Source of the DNA: Paenibacillus albus
Lineage (GTDB): Bacteria; Bacillota; Bacilli; Paenibacillales; Paenibacillaceae
Reading direction: 5' to 3'
Assembly: GCF_003952225.1 (NCBI RefSeq)
Contig: NZ_CP034437.1
Location: 5,752,001 to 5,816,000 of the forward strand
Length of the DNA stretch: 64,000 bases
Shown: positions 34,539-44,093 of the stretch, one piece after another
Layout: every line of letters begins with the position of its first letter
How positions within the stretch are numbered: position 1 is the first letter of the stretch
The notes under the pieces: model-generated
Databases searched by the model: none
Told to the model about the DNA's origin: nothing
What the model saw: only the letters and a program-made list of their open reading frames with translations
Translations under genes and position numbers: made by a program

Positions 34539-35786
34539 TTACTTTCCAAAGGGGTCTAATAATACATCATGCCAACCACCTGAAATAGCATTATTAGCAT
34601 TGAAAGCAATTAAACGGAAATTGTCATTAGTTCCATATGCCCCATAAAGTGTAATCTCAACTGTTTTGCCTTTCTCAACCTCATATAGAGGTTTCATATA
34701 TGGGAAAATAAATCCAAAATGCTCATATGGTGTTTGATAAAAGAAAGCTGAACCAGGTGTCATATAGAGGCTTTGTGTGTACAGAGTTCTTTGCCCCGAT
34801 TTCTTAAAAGTCACATCAGCAACAGCAATGGAATAGCCTTTCTTTCCTCCGTTTAAATACCCCTTAGGGTAAACTGCTCGATCCCAAATATACTTTCTCT
34901 CATACATGCTCCTGATCTCACCTTTAATAGGAACCACATATACTCGTTTCAATTTCGCAGTAAAGTTAGCGTGCTCAATTACGATTGGCTTGTCCTTCAC
35001 GATGTTCACTTGAGGAATCAACTTCGATACCGCCACCGCATTCATCCCCGTCTCCGCAACTTCCTTCAGCTCTCTCAAATATTGATAACTCTCCGGCTTC
35101 TTCCCTCTCACGCTGCTTAGCGTCTGGAACATTGCAGCCGCCTCGGCGCGAGTTGCTTTCTTGTTCAGCCCAAACGAAGCATCTGCATAGCCGCTCATAA
35201 CCCTGCTGCCGAATGCCATTGCTAGATAGGGCACATCTGCCTTCTTCATCTCGCGATAATCTTCCAAAGGCAAGTCGGCGTTATACAATCCGCTAAATGC
35301 CTTGAGATACGTCGCATATGCAGGCACTTTCGCCAGTGCCTTCGCAATCATATGCGCCATTTCCAACCGAGTAATCGCCTGGTTTGGATGAAACTCCACC
35401 CCATACTCTCCCGTCGATACGATCCCGGCAGCTGCGGCAGTCTGAATCGCACCAGAAGCCCAGTGCCTGGAAATGTCACTGAACATGGCAGATTTCGCAG
35501 CCTTTAACCCCGAAATCCGTACAATAACAACCGTAAACTCAGCTCTAGTAATGGTTCCAGCCGGACGAAACACATTGCCAGCATAACCAGCCATATAGCC
35601 CTTCTCAGCTACGTAATTAATCGCATCTGTCGCCCAATGATTACTTGGTACATCTTTGAATGTCGCAGACGTTATTTCAACTTTCCCCGCGGCAACAGCT
35701 GCGGTAGGCTGAACCTCAGCCGCAACTGGGATACTTATTACAGCTAGACAAACAAGTCCAATAAGCACATTTTTTACAGGTTTCAT
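34539..35786 (-). CDS. S-layer homology (SLH) domain protein
   Basis: 415 residues: signal peptide (MKPVKNVLIGLVCLAVISIPVAA), then three SLH repeats. These are FKDVPSNHWATDAINYVAEKGYMAGYAGNVFRPAGTITRAEF, FSDISRHWASGAIQTAAAAGI...ITRLEMAHMI, and a third around ADVPYLAMAFGSRVMSGYADASFGLNKKATRAEAAAMF. SLH triplets bind pyruvylated secondary cell-wall polymer. The C-terminal ~190 residues are an unrecognised beta-rich domain (ADVTFKKSGQRTLYTQSLYM). AAGAGGAG precedes the start. It is co-transcribed with the giant protein and could be its cell-wall anchor or a subunit of the same surface structure (inference). Confidence 0.9.
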   Translation of the reverse strand: MKPVKNVLIGLVCLAVISIPVAAEVQPTAAVAAGKVEITSATFKDVPSNHWATDAINYVAEKGYMAGYAGNVFRPAGTITRAEFTVVIVRISGLKAAKSAMFSDISRHWASGAIQTAAAAGIVSTGEYGVEFHPNQAITRLEMAHMIAKALAKVPAYATYLKAFSGLYNADLPLEDYREMKKADVPYLAMAFGSRVMSGYADASFGLNKKATRAEAAAMFQTLSSVRGKKPESYQYLRELKEVAETGMNAVAVSKLIPQVNIVKDKPIVIEHANFTAKLKRVYVVPIKGEIRSMYERKYIWDRAVYPKGYLNGGKKGYSIAVADVTFKKSGQRTLYTQSLYMTPGSAFFYQTPYEHFGFIFPYMKPLYEVEKGKTVEITLYGAYGTNDNFRLIAFNANNAISGGWHDVLLDPFGK

Positions 35787-35856
35787 CCATCATGTCTCCT
35801 CTTGGTAGCATCTAAATTGAGTTAATTTCACAATAAATCTCCTAAAATCAAACAAA

Positions 35857-35906
35857 AAAGCACCGCCTGCAAGCCAAATAATCAGCCCGCAAGCAGGTGC
35901 TTCCCG
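35857..35906 (-). terminator. terminator of the CotSA-like gene
   Basis: On the minus strand GAAGCACCTGCTTGC and GCTTGCAGGCGGTGCTT form an imperfect long stem followed by TTTTTTG. The rest of the 227-base gap 35787-36013 is AT-rich with no recognisable gene. Confidence 0.75.
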
Positions 35907-36013
35907 CTTCGTCTATCTCATAACAAACTTTACTATTAATTACCATATTACCTAGTAAATCAACAAATTTCAACCAAATTTTTCTTTTTTCATCATATTC
36001 TCTTCAATTACTC

Positions 36014-37195
36014 TTAATACTTATCTCTCATTCCGGCTTCCAGCTGTGCTTCATCGAACAATTCCAACCACCGCGCAGCGGAATGCTGCCATGTAAAATG
36101 CTGCTCCACCCGCTCGCGGCTCCGCAGCCCCATCTCATGCCGCAGCCTATCGTCGCGCAGAAGCTCGAGCAGACGTGCCCGCATCTCCGGCACAACATGG
36201 TCGGGATCCACGAGATACCCGGTCACGCCGTCCTCGATGATCTCTTTCATCCCGCCAGCTCTTGTGGCAACGACCGGCAAGCCGCAGGCCATTGCTTCCA
36301 CGTTTACAAGACCGAAAGCCTCACGCTTCCCTGACGGCACAACAGCGACATCTGCGCCGAGAAACCAACCAGGCACTTCGCCATAAGGCACATAGGGCAC
36401 AAACTGCACGTATCCCTTCATCTTCCTGCCAAGCCGGTGCAGCTCGCTCACATAAGCCGTTGTCCGCCGAGAGCCGTAGAAAGCACCGCCTACAATAACA
36501 AGGAGAACCGACGGATGCTCCTCGATAAGCCGCGGCATAAGCTGAAGCAGATGATGCACTCCTTTGATCGACAACAGCCTGCCCATAAAGAGCACAACGC
36601 TGCGCCCAGCCCAGCCCCGCTCCGAACGCAGCTGCATTCGCCTCCGTGCTCCGTCCAGCGTATACTGCGAGAGGAACCTCTCTGTGTCTACGCCGGGATA
36701 CACAACCCGAATCTTGTGCGCGCAAGCCGGTACGCGAGCAGCCGCATCTTCACGCAGGTACTCGCTGTTCACGATAACGCGATCTGCCGCGCGAAAGCTT
36801 CGCTCAAGCTCAGCTCCACTTATAACCCCTTTACGAATAAACGTAGAAGAGTGCAGATTGAGCCATATTTTCCCGGTTGGCGCAAGTCGGCGGAGCCGGA
36901 GCACATAACGCGGCCGATTCTCCACCTGCGTCAATTCAGGCTGAAACCGTTGCAGCGCGCGGCCGACCCGCTTCAAGTAAAGCCCTTTATTCGCAGCCGG
37001 AAACCGCTCTACCGCCGAACCACTTAACTTTCCCTTGCTCCCCAGAGCTCGGCTGCTTCTGCCATAAATACAAGGTTCAATGCGAGGAACGAGCAGCGGA
37101 ACCAGCTTCTCCACCACCCGCTCAACAGAGCTGCTGTTCTGTGAAGGAAGCGGGAAAGTGCCCGGCGTTACAAAAGCGATTCTCGGTCTAGCCAT
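36014..37195 (-). CDS. GT4 glycosyltransferase, CotSA-like
   Basis: 393 residues, complete GT-B enzyme: RIAFVTPGTFPLPSQNSSSVERVVEKL at the N-terminus, VLFMGRLLSIKGVHHLLQLM starting the donor-binding half, and the retaining-GT signature REAFGLVNVEAMACGLPVVATRAGG. It resembles spore-coat-associated CotSA and related GT4 proteins, which extend surface glycans in the mother cell. It lacks the Arg-rich leader and G-Y-x2-G-x3-G tag of the cluster at 1-12 kb, so it probably serves another pathway. It stands alone, with its own terminator downstream. Confidence 0.9.
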   Translation of the reverse strand: MARPRIAFVTPGTFPLPSQNSSSVERVVEKLVPLLVPRIEPCIYGRSSRALGSKGKLSGSAVERFPAANKGLYLKRVGRALQRFQPELTQVENRPRYVLRLRRLAPTGKIWLNLHSSTFIRKGVISGAELERSFRAADRVIVNSEYLREDAAARVPACAHKIRVVYPGVDTERFLSQYTLDGARRRMQLRSERGWAGRSVVLFMGRLLSIKGVHHLLQLMPRLIEEHPSVLLVIVGGAFYGSRRTTAYVSELHRLGRKMKGYVQFVPYVPYGEVPGWFLGADVAVVPSGKREAFGLVNVEAMACGLPVVATRAGGMKEIIEDGVTGYLVDPDHVVPEMRARLLELLRDDRLRHEMGLRSRERVEQHFTWQHSAARWLELFDEAQLEAGMRDKY

Positions 37196-37308
37196 TCATA
37201 AAGCCCGCCTCTCATACGATTAAGCTTTGCTAAAGTAGCATACGTGAAGCGGATGAGCTCGGACCCGCGCGAAATGCCCGTATTTCTTGTACCACTGCCC
37301 CTTCTGTT

Positions 37309-37599
37309 CTAGCTTCGCTTGTCCATCAGCTGCCGCACCAGCAGAGCCAAGCCATATGGCCCTAAATAAGCCCCGCTCGCGAGAAAGATCGGACTCTGCA
37401 GCACCTCATGGACTTGCGTCATAAACACCGTATCATCCCAAATCGTCCTCGCAACACTACTAGCAGCCACGACGAAGAAGCCCATATAAGCCAGCACCGC
37501 CAGGCCATCGAGCAGCATCCGGACACCATCCGACTTTCCTCTCAGCCATATGAGCAGCACAGCTCCCAGCAGTGCGCCGACAAGTACAAATCCCACCAT
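37309..37599 (-). CDS. small membrane protein of unknown function
   Basis: 96 residues with an N-terminal hydrophobic helix (MVGFVLVGALLGAVLLIWL), a second (LLDGLAVLAYMGFFVVAASSVA) and a third weaker one near the C-terminus (SGAYLGPYGLALLVRQLM). Conserved-looking but no family named. ATG 37599 is preferred over GTG 37608 because GTGAGGTG lies 6 bases upstream. It is a single gene between the CotSA-like gene and the divergently oriented psd gene. Confidence 0.7.
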   Translation of the reverse strand: MVGFVLVGALLGAVLLIWLRGKSDGVRMLLDGLAVLAYMGFFVVAASSVARTIWDDTVFMTQVHEVLQSPIFLASGAYLGPYGLALLVRQLMDKRS

Positions 37600-37747
37600 T
37601 ATCTTCACCTCACTTGCCAGTATTCGCGTAAGTGGGCTGTCGATAAACGTACTGGAAATGAACTCTATTGCTAATTAAGTCGCGATATGTCACACTAGTT
37701 CACAGATAAGCTCCACCGTAAATTTAGAGAGGACGTGAATTACCGGC

Positions 37748-38533
37748 ATGACCAAATGGCTGCTCCGATCAATGACCGAGCTTAGTTCTCGCAAATGGAT
37801 TTCGCGAATAACCGGTCGATTTGCCCAGTCGCCCGCTAGCCGGCGCTTTATCCCGAAATTTGCCCGTATGTACGGGATTGCTATAGAGGAAGCTGAGAAG
37901 CAGCTGCATGAATATAGCACGCTGAACGAGTTTTTCACGCGTCGGCTGAAGACTGGCGCACGAGTAATAGATCAGGACTCCGCTGCACTCGTAAGTCCGG
38001 TTGACGCACTCATTACCGGCTGCGGCCCGATCGAACAAGGCACGATTCTTAATGTGAAAGGCCAGGATTATACCATTGAGGAGCTGCTCAATCGCTCGCC
38101 ACGCATGGAGAATTACAAGAACGGCTACTACATGGTGCTCTACTTGAGTCCGACAGATTACCATCGCATACATACGCCTATTGCAGGTACGGTCGTGGAA
38201 CGTGAGCATGTGCTTGGAAAAGTATATCCCGTTAACGAATTCGGCCTTCGTCATATGCGCCGAGTATTGAGCCGCAATGAGCGATTGATTACTTATATGA
38301 GGCATGCGAATGCAGAGACAGCGATTGTCAAAGTAGGCGCGATGAACGTCAGCAGCATCAAGTACGTACTCCCGCTCCGCGAAAAAATGGACAAGGGCGA
38401 CGATCTGGCCTACTTCGAGTTCGGTTCCACCGTTGTGCTCTTGACCGAAGACGACAGCTTCCTCCCGCGTCCGGACCTGAAGACAGGCCTCAAGGTACGC
38501 ATGGGCGAACGTCTAGGCACGTTAACTTCCTAA
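37748..38533 (+). CDS. psd: phosphatidylserine decarboxylase proenzyme
   Basis: 261 residues, the normal length for the short bacterial enzyme. It carries the family blocks NEFFTRRLKTGAR, VSPVDALITGCG, YLSPTDYHRIHTPIAG, VGAMNVSSI and the self-cleavage site FEFGSTVVLLTE, whose Gly-Ser bond is cut to make the pyruvoyl cofactor. It converts phosphatidylserine to phosphatidylethanolamine at the membrane. pssA is not adjacent. A GAGAGG-type RBS lies 13 bases before the ATG. Stand-alone gene with a strong terminator. Confidence 0.95.
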   Translation: MTKWLLRSMTELSSRKWISRITGRFAQSPASRRFIPKFARMYGIAIEEAEKQLHEYSTLNEFFTRRLKTGARVIDQDSAALVSPVDALITGCGPIEQGTILNVKGQDYTIEELLNRSPRMENYKNGYYMVLYLSPTDYHRIHTPIAGTVVEREHVLGKVYPVNEFGLRHMRRVLSRNERLITYMRHANAETAIVKVGAMNVSSIKYVLPLREKMDKGDDLAYFEFGSTVVLLTEDDSFLPRPDLKTGLKVRMGERLGTLTS

Positions 38534-38543
38534 TAAACGCAGC

Positions 38544-38584
38544 AAAAGCGGCAGGATCTCTACACGATCCTGCCGCTTTTTTTC
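38544..38584. terminator. strong terminator after psd, probably bidirectional
   Basis: AAAAGCGGCAGGATC and its exact complement with a 7-base loop, then TTTTTTT on the plus strand; an A-run on the other side lets it serve the convergent AraC gene too. Confidence 0.95.
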
Positions 38585-38595
38585 ATCTCAATCTC

Positions 38596-39381
38596 CTATC
38601 GAATCTCCGACGGACTCTTGCCCGTATACTGCTTGAACTGCCGGCTGAAGAAGAAGATATCCCGATAACCAAGCGCGTCGGCGACCTCCGTCACATTCAT
38701 TCCCGCATGCATGAGCAGATGCTGCGCCCGTTCGATGCGTGTCCGAATCATATACGTTTGAACGGATGTGCCGATCATTTCCTTAAACTTGATGGAAAAA
38801 TATCTGGGCGACAGCTGCGCGCGCAGCGCCAAATCCTCGACACGGTGCACAATGCCGGGATTTTGCCGAATATAATTTGCAATCTCATGTATCGCTTCGG
38901 TCAGCTGGTTACTTCCTTTGCGCTCAATTGGACTTTCCATATCCTCACGCAGTAAGTAGATCATGAGCTGCTTCAAGATCAGCTGCGCTTCCTCCTCGGC
39001 CGCAAACGTCTTCACCAGGAACAGCCGTACATAGCGAGAGAGCAAATGCTCGAAATCTACCGTCTCATTCAAGATCCGATACGACTGGGGTACAATATCT
39101 ACCTGCTCAGACACATCGAAATGAATATACGTCAATACGAGAGGCTTCTGCGGATTATGGGTTGCGCTCGTATGATCTCCCGGCTTGAACAAGAAACAGC
39201 TTCCTTTACTAACCGGGTAAGGCGTGCCGTTCAATATAACTTCACCACTGCCGCTCCATACGTAGAACAGATCATAATTAGCTAGCGGCTTCTCACGCTT
39301 CTGCCACTTCCATCCGGGCTCGCAGACGATTTTGGCTAAGGCGGGCTTCAAAATAAAGGATGTCGGCGAACAGTGCAGCAT
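38596..39381 (-). CDS. AraC family transcriptional regulator with cupin domain
   Basis: 261 residues. The N-terminal sugar-binding-type cupin (YDLFYVWSGSGEVILNGTPYPV, LFKPGDHTSATHN) is followed by two helix-turn-helix units (VEDLALRAQLSPRYFSIKFKEMIG and VTEVADALGYRDIFFFSRQFKQYTGKSPSEIR). The start at 39381 has GAGGAGG 8 bases upstream. Its target is not obvious: the neighbours are psd and an aminotransferase transcribed from other promoters. Confidence 0.92.
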   Translation of the reverse strand: MLHCSPTSFILKPALAKIVCEPGWKWQKREKPLANYDLFYVWSGSGEVILNGTPYPVSKGSCFLFKPGDHTSATHNPQKPLVLTYIHFDVSEQVDIVPQSYRILNETVDFEHLLSRYVRLFLVKTFAAEEEAQLILKQLMIYLLREDMESPIERKGSNQLTEAIHEIANYIRQNPGIVHRVEDLALRAQLSPRYFSIKFKEMIGTSVQTYMIRTRIERAQHLLMHAGMNVTEVADALGYRDIFFFSRQFKQYTGKSPSEIR

Positions 39382-39602
39382 GACAGCTTCCTCCTCTTGC
39401 ATCGTACAACTTCGTCGTTGTCATCATACAATACTGCGAATCCTTTGCCAATATTGGTCCTAAGCCACCCCTGCAGACACTTCCGAAAAAAGTGTGAAAA
39501 ATAATGAGATAACATGGTCTTCCACTCCGAATAAGTGTTATAATATCAGCTAACGGTTTCCAATGGGGCCCAATTATGAGAATGAATCGTCGGAAGGATG
39601 AA

Positions 39603-40916
39603 ATGAAGGTCATGAACCCACTTGCTGAAGCATTGAACGCTACGATTGAGCGCGAGAACGGCCATGTTTTCGCGATGTTGTCCACACTCGGTAAAGCGAT
39701 CTATTTTCCGAAGGAAGGCATTTTGAGCCAATCGGCCGAAGCAAAAGCAAAAGCAAAGAAGTACAATGCAACGATTGGCATCGCGATAGAGAACGGCCAG
39801 CCGATGCATTTGAAGGTCATCCAAGACACTCTCTCCGCTTATAATCCGAAGGATCTCTATGAATATGCACCGCCGGCAGGCAAGCCTGAGCTGCGGACTG
39901 CATGGCGCAGCAAGATGCTGAAAGAGAACCCGTCGCTAGCGAATAAAAATTACGGCAACCCTGTCGTGACGAATGCACTTACACATGGTCTTAGCATCGT
40001 GGCGGACTTGTTCGCAGATGCTGGAGATGCTGTCATTATTCCGAACAAGAACTGGGAGAACTACGAGCTGACTTTCGGCATCCGCCGCGGCGCAGTGATG
40101 GTAGAATACCCGCTATATAACAGTGAGAACCGCTTCAACGCCCAAGGTCTGCGCGAAGCTCTGCTCGCGCAGAAAGACAAAGGCAAAGCGATTGTCGTGC
40201 TGAACTTCCCGAACAATCCAACAGGCTACACCCCAGGCGCTGAAGAAGGCCAGGAAATCGTAGCTGCGCTGAACGATGCTGCTGAAGCTGGCATCAATGT
40301 CGTTGCCGTTACAGACGATGCCTACTTCGGCCTCTTCTTCGAAGGCTCCATGCATGAATCGCTGTTCGGCCAATTAGCCGGCTTGCACCCTCGCGTGCTG
40401 CCGATCAAGGTTGACGGCGCAACGAAGGAAGAGTATGTATGGGGCTTCCGCGTAGGCTTCATTACGTATGCAGCTGCTTCCGACGCCATGCTTAGCGCGT
40501 TGGAACAGAAGACGCTCGGCATTATCCGCGCGACGATCTCTAGCGGTCCGCATCCATCGCAGACTTTTGTGCTGAAAGCACTGCAGGCACCAGAATTCGA
40601 AGCGCAGAAGGAAGAGAAGTTCGCGATCATGAAAGCCCGCGCGAACCGCGTGAAAGACTTGCTCGACAGCGGTCGCTTCGGCAATGTATGGTCCTACTAT
40701 CCGTTCAACTCCGGCTACTTCATGTGCCTCAAGCTGAACAACGTCGAAGCGGAAACGGTACGCACACGCCTGCTCGAAGAGTATCAAATCGGCACAATCG
40801 CGCTTGGCCAATCAGACCTGCGCGTTGCTTTCTCTTGCATCGAAGAGGAGAACCTCGAAGAGCTGTTCGATACCATCTATAAAGCGGTGCAGGATGTTAC
40901 GGTAGCTAGTAAGTAA
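39603..40916 (+). CDS. PLP-dependent class I/II aminotransferase
   Basis: 437 residues from ATG 39603 (GGAAGG upstream). Fold-type I features: PPAGKPELRTAWRSKM, a glycine-rich NALTHGLSIVADLF block, VVLNFPNNPTGYTPG with the conserved Asn-Pro-Thr-Gly, VTDDAYFGLF with the cofactor-contacting Asp and Tyr, and a Lys in VDGATKEEYVWGFRVGF as the probable Schiff-base lysine followed by the family's G-x-R-x-G. The substrate cannot be assigned from sequence. Single gene ending at a strong bidirectional terminator. Confidence 0.88.
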   Translation: MKVMNPLAEALNATIERENGHVFAMLSTLGKAIYFPKEGILSQSAEAKAKAKKYNATIGIAIENGQPMHLKVIQDTLSAYNPKDLYEYAPPAGKPELRTAWRSKMLKENPSLANKNYGNPVVTNALTHGLSIVADLFADAGDAVIIPNKNWENYELTFGIRRGAVMVEYPLYNSENRFNAQGLREALLAQKDKGKAIVVLNFPNNPTGYTPGAEEGQEIVAALNDAAEAGINVVAVTDDAYFGLFFEGSMHESLFGQLAGLHPRVLPIKVDGATKEEYVWGFRVGFITYAAASDAMLSALEQKTLGIIRATISSGPHPSQTFVLKALQAPEFEAQKEEKFAIMKARANRVKDLLDSGRFGNVWSYYPFNSGYFMCLKLNNVEAETVRTRLLEEYQIGTIALGQSDLRVAFSCIEEENLEELFDTIYKAVQDVTVASK

Positions 40917-40947
40917 AACAGCTCCGTGATTTGCACCAGCAATAATT

Positions 40948-41004
40948 AAAAAAGGCAGTTATTCGTTCGAGGTCCAATAACCTCTCCCGAATAACTGCCT
41001 TTTT
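40948..41004. terminator. bidirectional terminator
   Basis: AAAAAAGGCAGTTATTCG and CGAATAACTGCCTTTTT form a perfect 17-base stem around an inner AGGT/ACCT stem. It separates the convergent aminotransferase and flavin monooxygenase genes. Confidence 0.95.
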
Positions 41005-41020
41005 AATGATCGATTATGAA

Positions 41021-42382
41021 CTACTGTGCCGCTTCAACTTGCTCCTGTTCCTGTTCCTGCTCCGCCACCTTCGCATATCGGTTCGCCGGAATCTGCAGTC
41101 CCAGATTACCGCGAAGCGTATCCGCTTCATACTCTGTGCGGAACAAACCGCGCTGCTGCAACAGAGGGACAACATGGTCGACAAAGTCCTCGAGACCATT
41201 CGGTACCGCTGCTGCGAGCATGAAGCCGTCTGCCGCACCGCGAACGAACCATACCTCGATCTGATCAGCCACCTGCTCAGGCGTGCCGATGAACTTCCCG
41301 CGCGGCGTCGCTGCTTGCAGCGCCACCTGGCGAAGCGTGAGTCCCCGCTCCTTCGCGTCCTTCTTGATTTTGTCCGTACCGCTCTGGAAGCTGTTCTTGC
41401 CAAGATCGCCGAGCTCCGGGAACGGCTCATCCAGCGGATACTGGGAGAAATCATGATGCTCGAAGAAACGGCCCAAATAATTGAGCGCATTCTCAATCGT
41501 TATGAGACTCGCAACCTCTTGATATTTGCGCTCTGCCTCCTCTTCCGTCGCACCGATAATCGGTCCGATGCCCGGAAACACGAGCACATCATCAGCCGAA
41601 CGGCCGAAGCTGGCAGCACGCGTCTTAATGTCTTGATAGAAGGCGATGGCATCCTCAACCGTCTCATGCCCGGTGAAGATCGCATCCGCTTCCTTTGCCG
41701 CATAGTTTTTGCCGACTTCCGAAGCTCCTGCCTGGAAGATAACCGGCCGCCCCTGCCGCGAACGCGCAATATTGAGCGGTCCCTTCACGGAGAAGAACTC
41801 CCCTTCATGATTCAGCGTGTGCAGCTTCGCCGGATCGAAGAAGACGCCTGCCTCTTTATCCCGCACGAATGCGTCATCCTCCCATGAATCCCACAAGCCG
41901 CGAGTCACTTCCAAGTATTCCGTCGCAATGCGATAGCGCAGATCATGCTCAGGATGCTCCTTCTTACTGTAATTCAACGCCGAGCCTTCGAGCGGGGAAG
42001 TAACGACATTCCAGCCCGCGCGTCCGCCGCTCAGCACATCCAGCGAACCGAATTGGCGTGCAACGGTGAAGGGCTCGCTGTACGACGTCGACAACGTACC
42101 GACAAGACCAATATTCGAGCTGACCGAGGCAAGCGCGCTGAGTAGCGAGATCGGTTCAAAACGGTTCAAGAAATGAGGAATAGATTTCTCATTGATATAT
42201 AAGCCATCGGCGATAAAGATCAAGTCCAGCTTGCCTGCTTCAGCTTTCTGCACCCAGCTCTTATAAAGTTCAAAATTAACGCTCGCATCCCCTTGCGTGT
42301 CCGGGTGACGCCACATTGCTGGATTACCTCCGACACCGTGAAGAAGTGCGCCAAGCTTAAGCTGTTTCGAATGGTTACTCAT
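41021..42382 (-). CDS. NtaA/SnaA/DszA-type flavin monooxygenase (YtnJ/CmoJ-like)
   Basis: 453 residues of the bacterial luciferase-like superfamily, NtaA/DszA branch: [72 protein letters not shown]. These are two-component enzymes using reduced FMN to oxidise sulfur- or nitrogen-containing compounds. In B. subtilis the relative YtnJ lies in the ytmI operon for S-substituted cysteine use, and the same neighbours occur here. The tail EQEQEQEQ is low complexity. RBS GAGGAGG before ATG. Last gene of the 48.2-41.0 kb operon. Confidence 0.92.
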   Translation of the reverse strand: MSNHSKQLKLGALLHGVGGNPAMWRHPDTQGDASVNFELYKSWVQKAEAGKLDLIFIADGLYINEKSIPHFLNRFEPISLLSALASVSSNIGLVGTLSTSYSEPFTVARQFGSLDVLSGGRAGWNVVTSPLEGSALNYSKKEHPEHDLRYRIATEYLEVTRGLWDSWEDDAFVRDKEAGVFFDPAKLHTLNHEGEFFSVKGPLNIARSRQGRPVIFQAGASEVGKNYAAKEADAIFTGHETVEDAIAFYQDIKTRAASFGRSADDVLVFPGIGPIIGATEEEAERKYQEVASLITIENALNYLGRFFEHHDFSQYPLDEPFPELGDLGKNSFQSGTDKIKKDAKERGLTLRQVALQAATPRGKFIGTPEQVADQIEVWFVRGAADGFMLAAAVPNGLEDFVDHVVPLLQQRGLFRTEYEADTLRGNLGLQIPANRYAKVAEQEQEQEQVEAAQ

Positions 42383-42415
42383 TCTGATTCCTCCTCTACC
42401 TATCCCTGAATTGGA

Positions 42416-42895
42416 TTAAACAACTACATATGCGGATGCTATCCGCTCAATTTGCCCGATATGAACATGTACATGTTTGATGAAGCCCCAGATCACATCA
42501 CGAACCGATACCGTTTCGCCTTTGAAATTAACGCCTGTACGCTCCCATTCGGAAGGACTAAGCCGCTTCAGCAGCAGCAAGTTGTAAGTCAGATACGCCC
42601 CATAGAAGGCCAAAATATCCTGTGCCCGGCCTTCGTTTGCTCTCGACGAGGAAACCCACTCATCCTGGTTGAACACTGGAAGCTGAGCCGTAGAGCCTGC
42701 CAAAATATCACGAATGCGGAAGCCTACCACAATATGATGGTCCGCCAAATGCGAGAGTACCTCGGTCGCACTCCATACTCCAGGTGCCGCCTGCCATTTC
42801 AGTTGATCTTCGCTCAAGCCCGCAATGGCCTGCTGCAGTTGATCGCGAAGCGCTGCGTAATCCAGAAGAAGCGTATCAATTTGGTTCTGTGTCAT
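42416..42895 (-). CDS. DinB-like four-helix protein
   Basis: 159 residues: LLLDYAALRDQLQQAIAGLSEDQLKW, WSATEVLSHLADHHIVVGFRI and IKHVHVHIGQIERI match the DinB / DUF664 helical bundle, with the three His residues of the metal site apparent (HLADHH, HVHVHIGQ). Several members are thiol-dependent transferases using bacillithiol or mycothiol. Its placement between an amidohydrolase and a sulfur-type monooxygenase suggests a thiol-transfer or detoxification step in cysteine-derivative breakdown (inference). AGGAGG precedes ATG 42895. Confidence 0.85.
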   Translation of the reverse strand: MTQNQIDTLLLDYAALRDQLQQAIAGLSEDQLKWQAAPGVWSATEVLSHLADHHIVVGFRIRDILAGSTAQLPVFNQDEWVSSSRANEGRAQDILAFYGAYLTYNLLLLKRLSPSEWERTGVNFKGETVSVRDVIWGFIKHVHVHIGQIERIASAYVVV

Positions 42896-42926
42896 AAGTT
42901 ATTTCCTCCTATCGGGAACATAAAAT

Positions 42927-44078
42927 CTATATCTCTTTCAAAGCCAGCTCCGCCAAGCTTGCCAGAAACTTCGCGCTTGGCAGCAGCGCTTCCTCATTCA
43001 AATCGAACTTCGGATGATGCCACTCCTGGCCGCCACCTACACCCATGAAGACGAACAATCCGGGTACCTCTTGCTGATAAAATGCAAAATCTTCGCCAGC
43101 CGGCGAAGGAATCGGCACAATCGCCTGAAGCCCCGCCTCCTGCGCAGCCCTTACGCCAATCTCTGCAAGCGCAGCGTCATTCACAACTGGCGGCGGGCCT
43201 TCTATCCAGCGTACATGCGCTTTCGTTCCGAATGCTGCGGCAATTCCGGCAACCACTTCATCGAAACGCGCCAGCACACGCTCGCGCACCTCCGCGCCGA
43301 AAGACCGAACCGTCCCCTCAAGCACAGCCTGCTGAGGAATCACGTTCCACGCCGTTCCGCTATGCAGCTTCGTCACGCTAATGACGGCGCTCTCGAGCGG
43401 ACCAACGTTCCGGCTTACGACCGTTTGCAGCGCCGTAATGATATGCGCGGCCGTAACGATCGGATCAAGCCCTGCCTCCGGAACGGCGGCATGAGAGCCG
43501 CGCCCTTCGACCTCGATCACGAAGCCATCGGCTGCCGCCATCATCGCACCGTCTTTAATGCCAACGGTGCCAACCGGCAAATCCGGCTTATTGTGCATCC
43601 CAACTATGGCGCTGACGCCTTCCAGCGCACCTGCGGCAATTAACTGCTGCGCGCCTTTGGCTTTCTCTTCGGCGGGCTGGAACAAGAGGCGAACTGTCCC
43701 ATGCAGCTCATGCTCGCGCTCCTTCAAGAGCAGCGCCGCGCCTATGGCTGCAGCGGTATGAAAATCATGCCCGCAAGCATGCATCCTGCCGGGATAACGC
43801 GAGGCGAACGATAGCCCCGTCTCCTCCTGAATCGGCAGTGCATCAATATCTGCACGAATGGCAACTACGGGACCGGGAAGCAAGCCGCCGATTTCAGCGA
43901 TCAAACCCGTCCGCAGCCCATAACCATCAAAAGCAGCAATCCCTGCCTCCTCCAGCCAGCGGCGAATAGATGCCGTCGTCTCGAATTCCTCATGTGACAG
44001 CTCAGGGTGCTCATGCAGGTGACGCCTCACCGCAATTAATCGTTCAGCTAACACTCCGCTTTCAATCGTAAAGCTCAT
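42927..44078 (-). CDS. M20 family amidohydrolase (YtnL-like)
   Basis: 383 residues with the M20D pattern: RRHLHEHPELSHEEFETT, AIRADIDALPIQEETG, GRMHACGHDFHTAAAIGAA, LFQPAEEKAKGAQQLI, GSHAAVPEAGLDPI and a final PSPAGEDFAFYQQ. His/Asp/Glu metal ligands are present. In the ytmI-type pathway such enzymes remove the N-acetyl group from acetylated S-substituted cysteines, and the GNAT protein at 49588 could provide the acetylation. ATG 44078 chosen from GGGAGGG 6 bases upstream. 15 bases downstream of the YtmO-like gene. Confidence 0.92.
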   Translation of the reverse strand: MSFTIESGVLAERLIAVRRHLHEHPELSHEEFETTASIRRWLEEAGIAAFDGYGLRTGLIAEIGGLLPGPVVAIRADIDALPIQEETGLSFASRYPGRMHACGHDFHTAAAIGAALLLKEREHELHGTVRLLFQPAEEKAKGAQQLIAAGALEGVSAIVGMHNKPDLPVGTVGIKDGAMMAAADGFVIEVEGRGSHAAVPEAGLDPIVTAAHIITALQTVVSRNVGPLESAVISVTKLHSGTAWNVIPQQAVLEGTVRSFGAEVRERVLARFDEVVAGIAAAFGTKAHVRWIEGPPPVVNDAALAEIGVRAAQEAGLQAIVPIPSPAGEDFAFYQQEVPGLFVFMGVGGGQEWHHPKFDLNEEALLPSAKFLASLAELALKEI

Positions 44079-44093
44079 GCCAAACCCTCCCAA

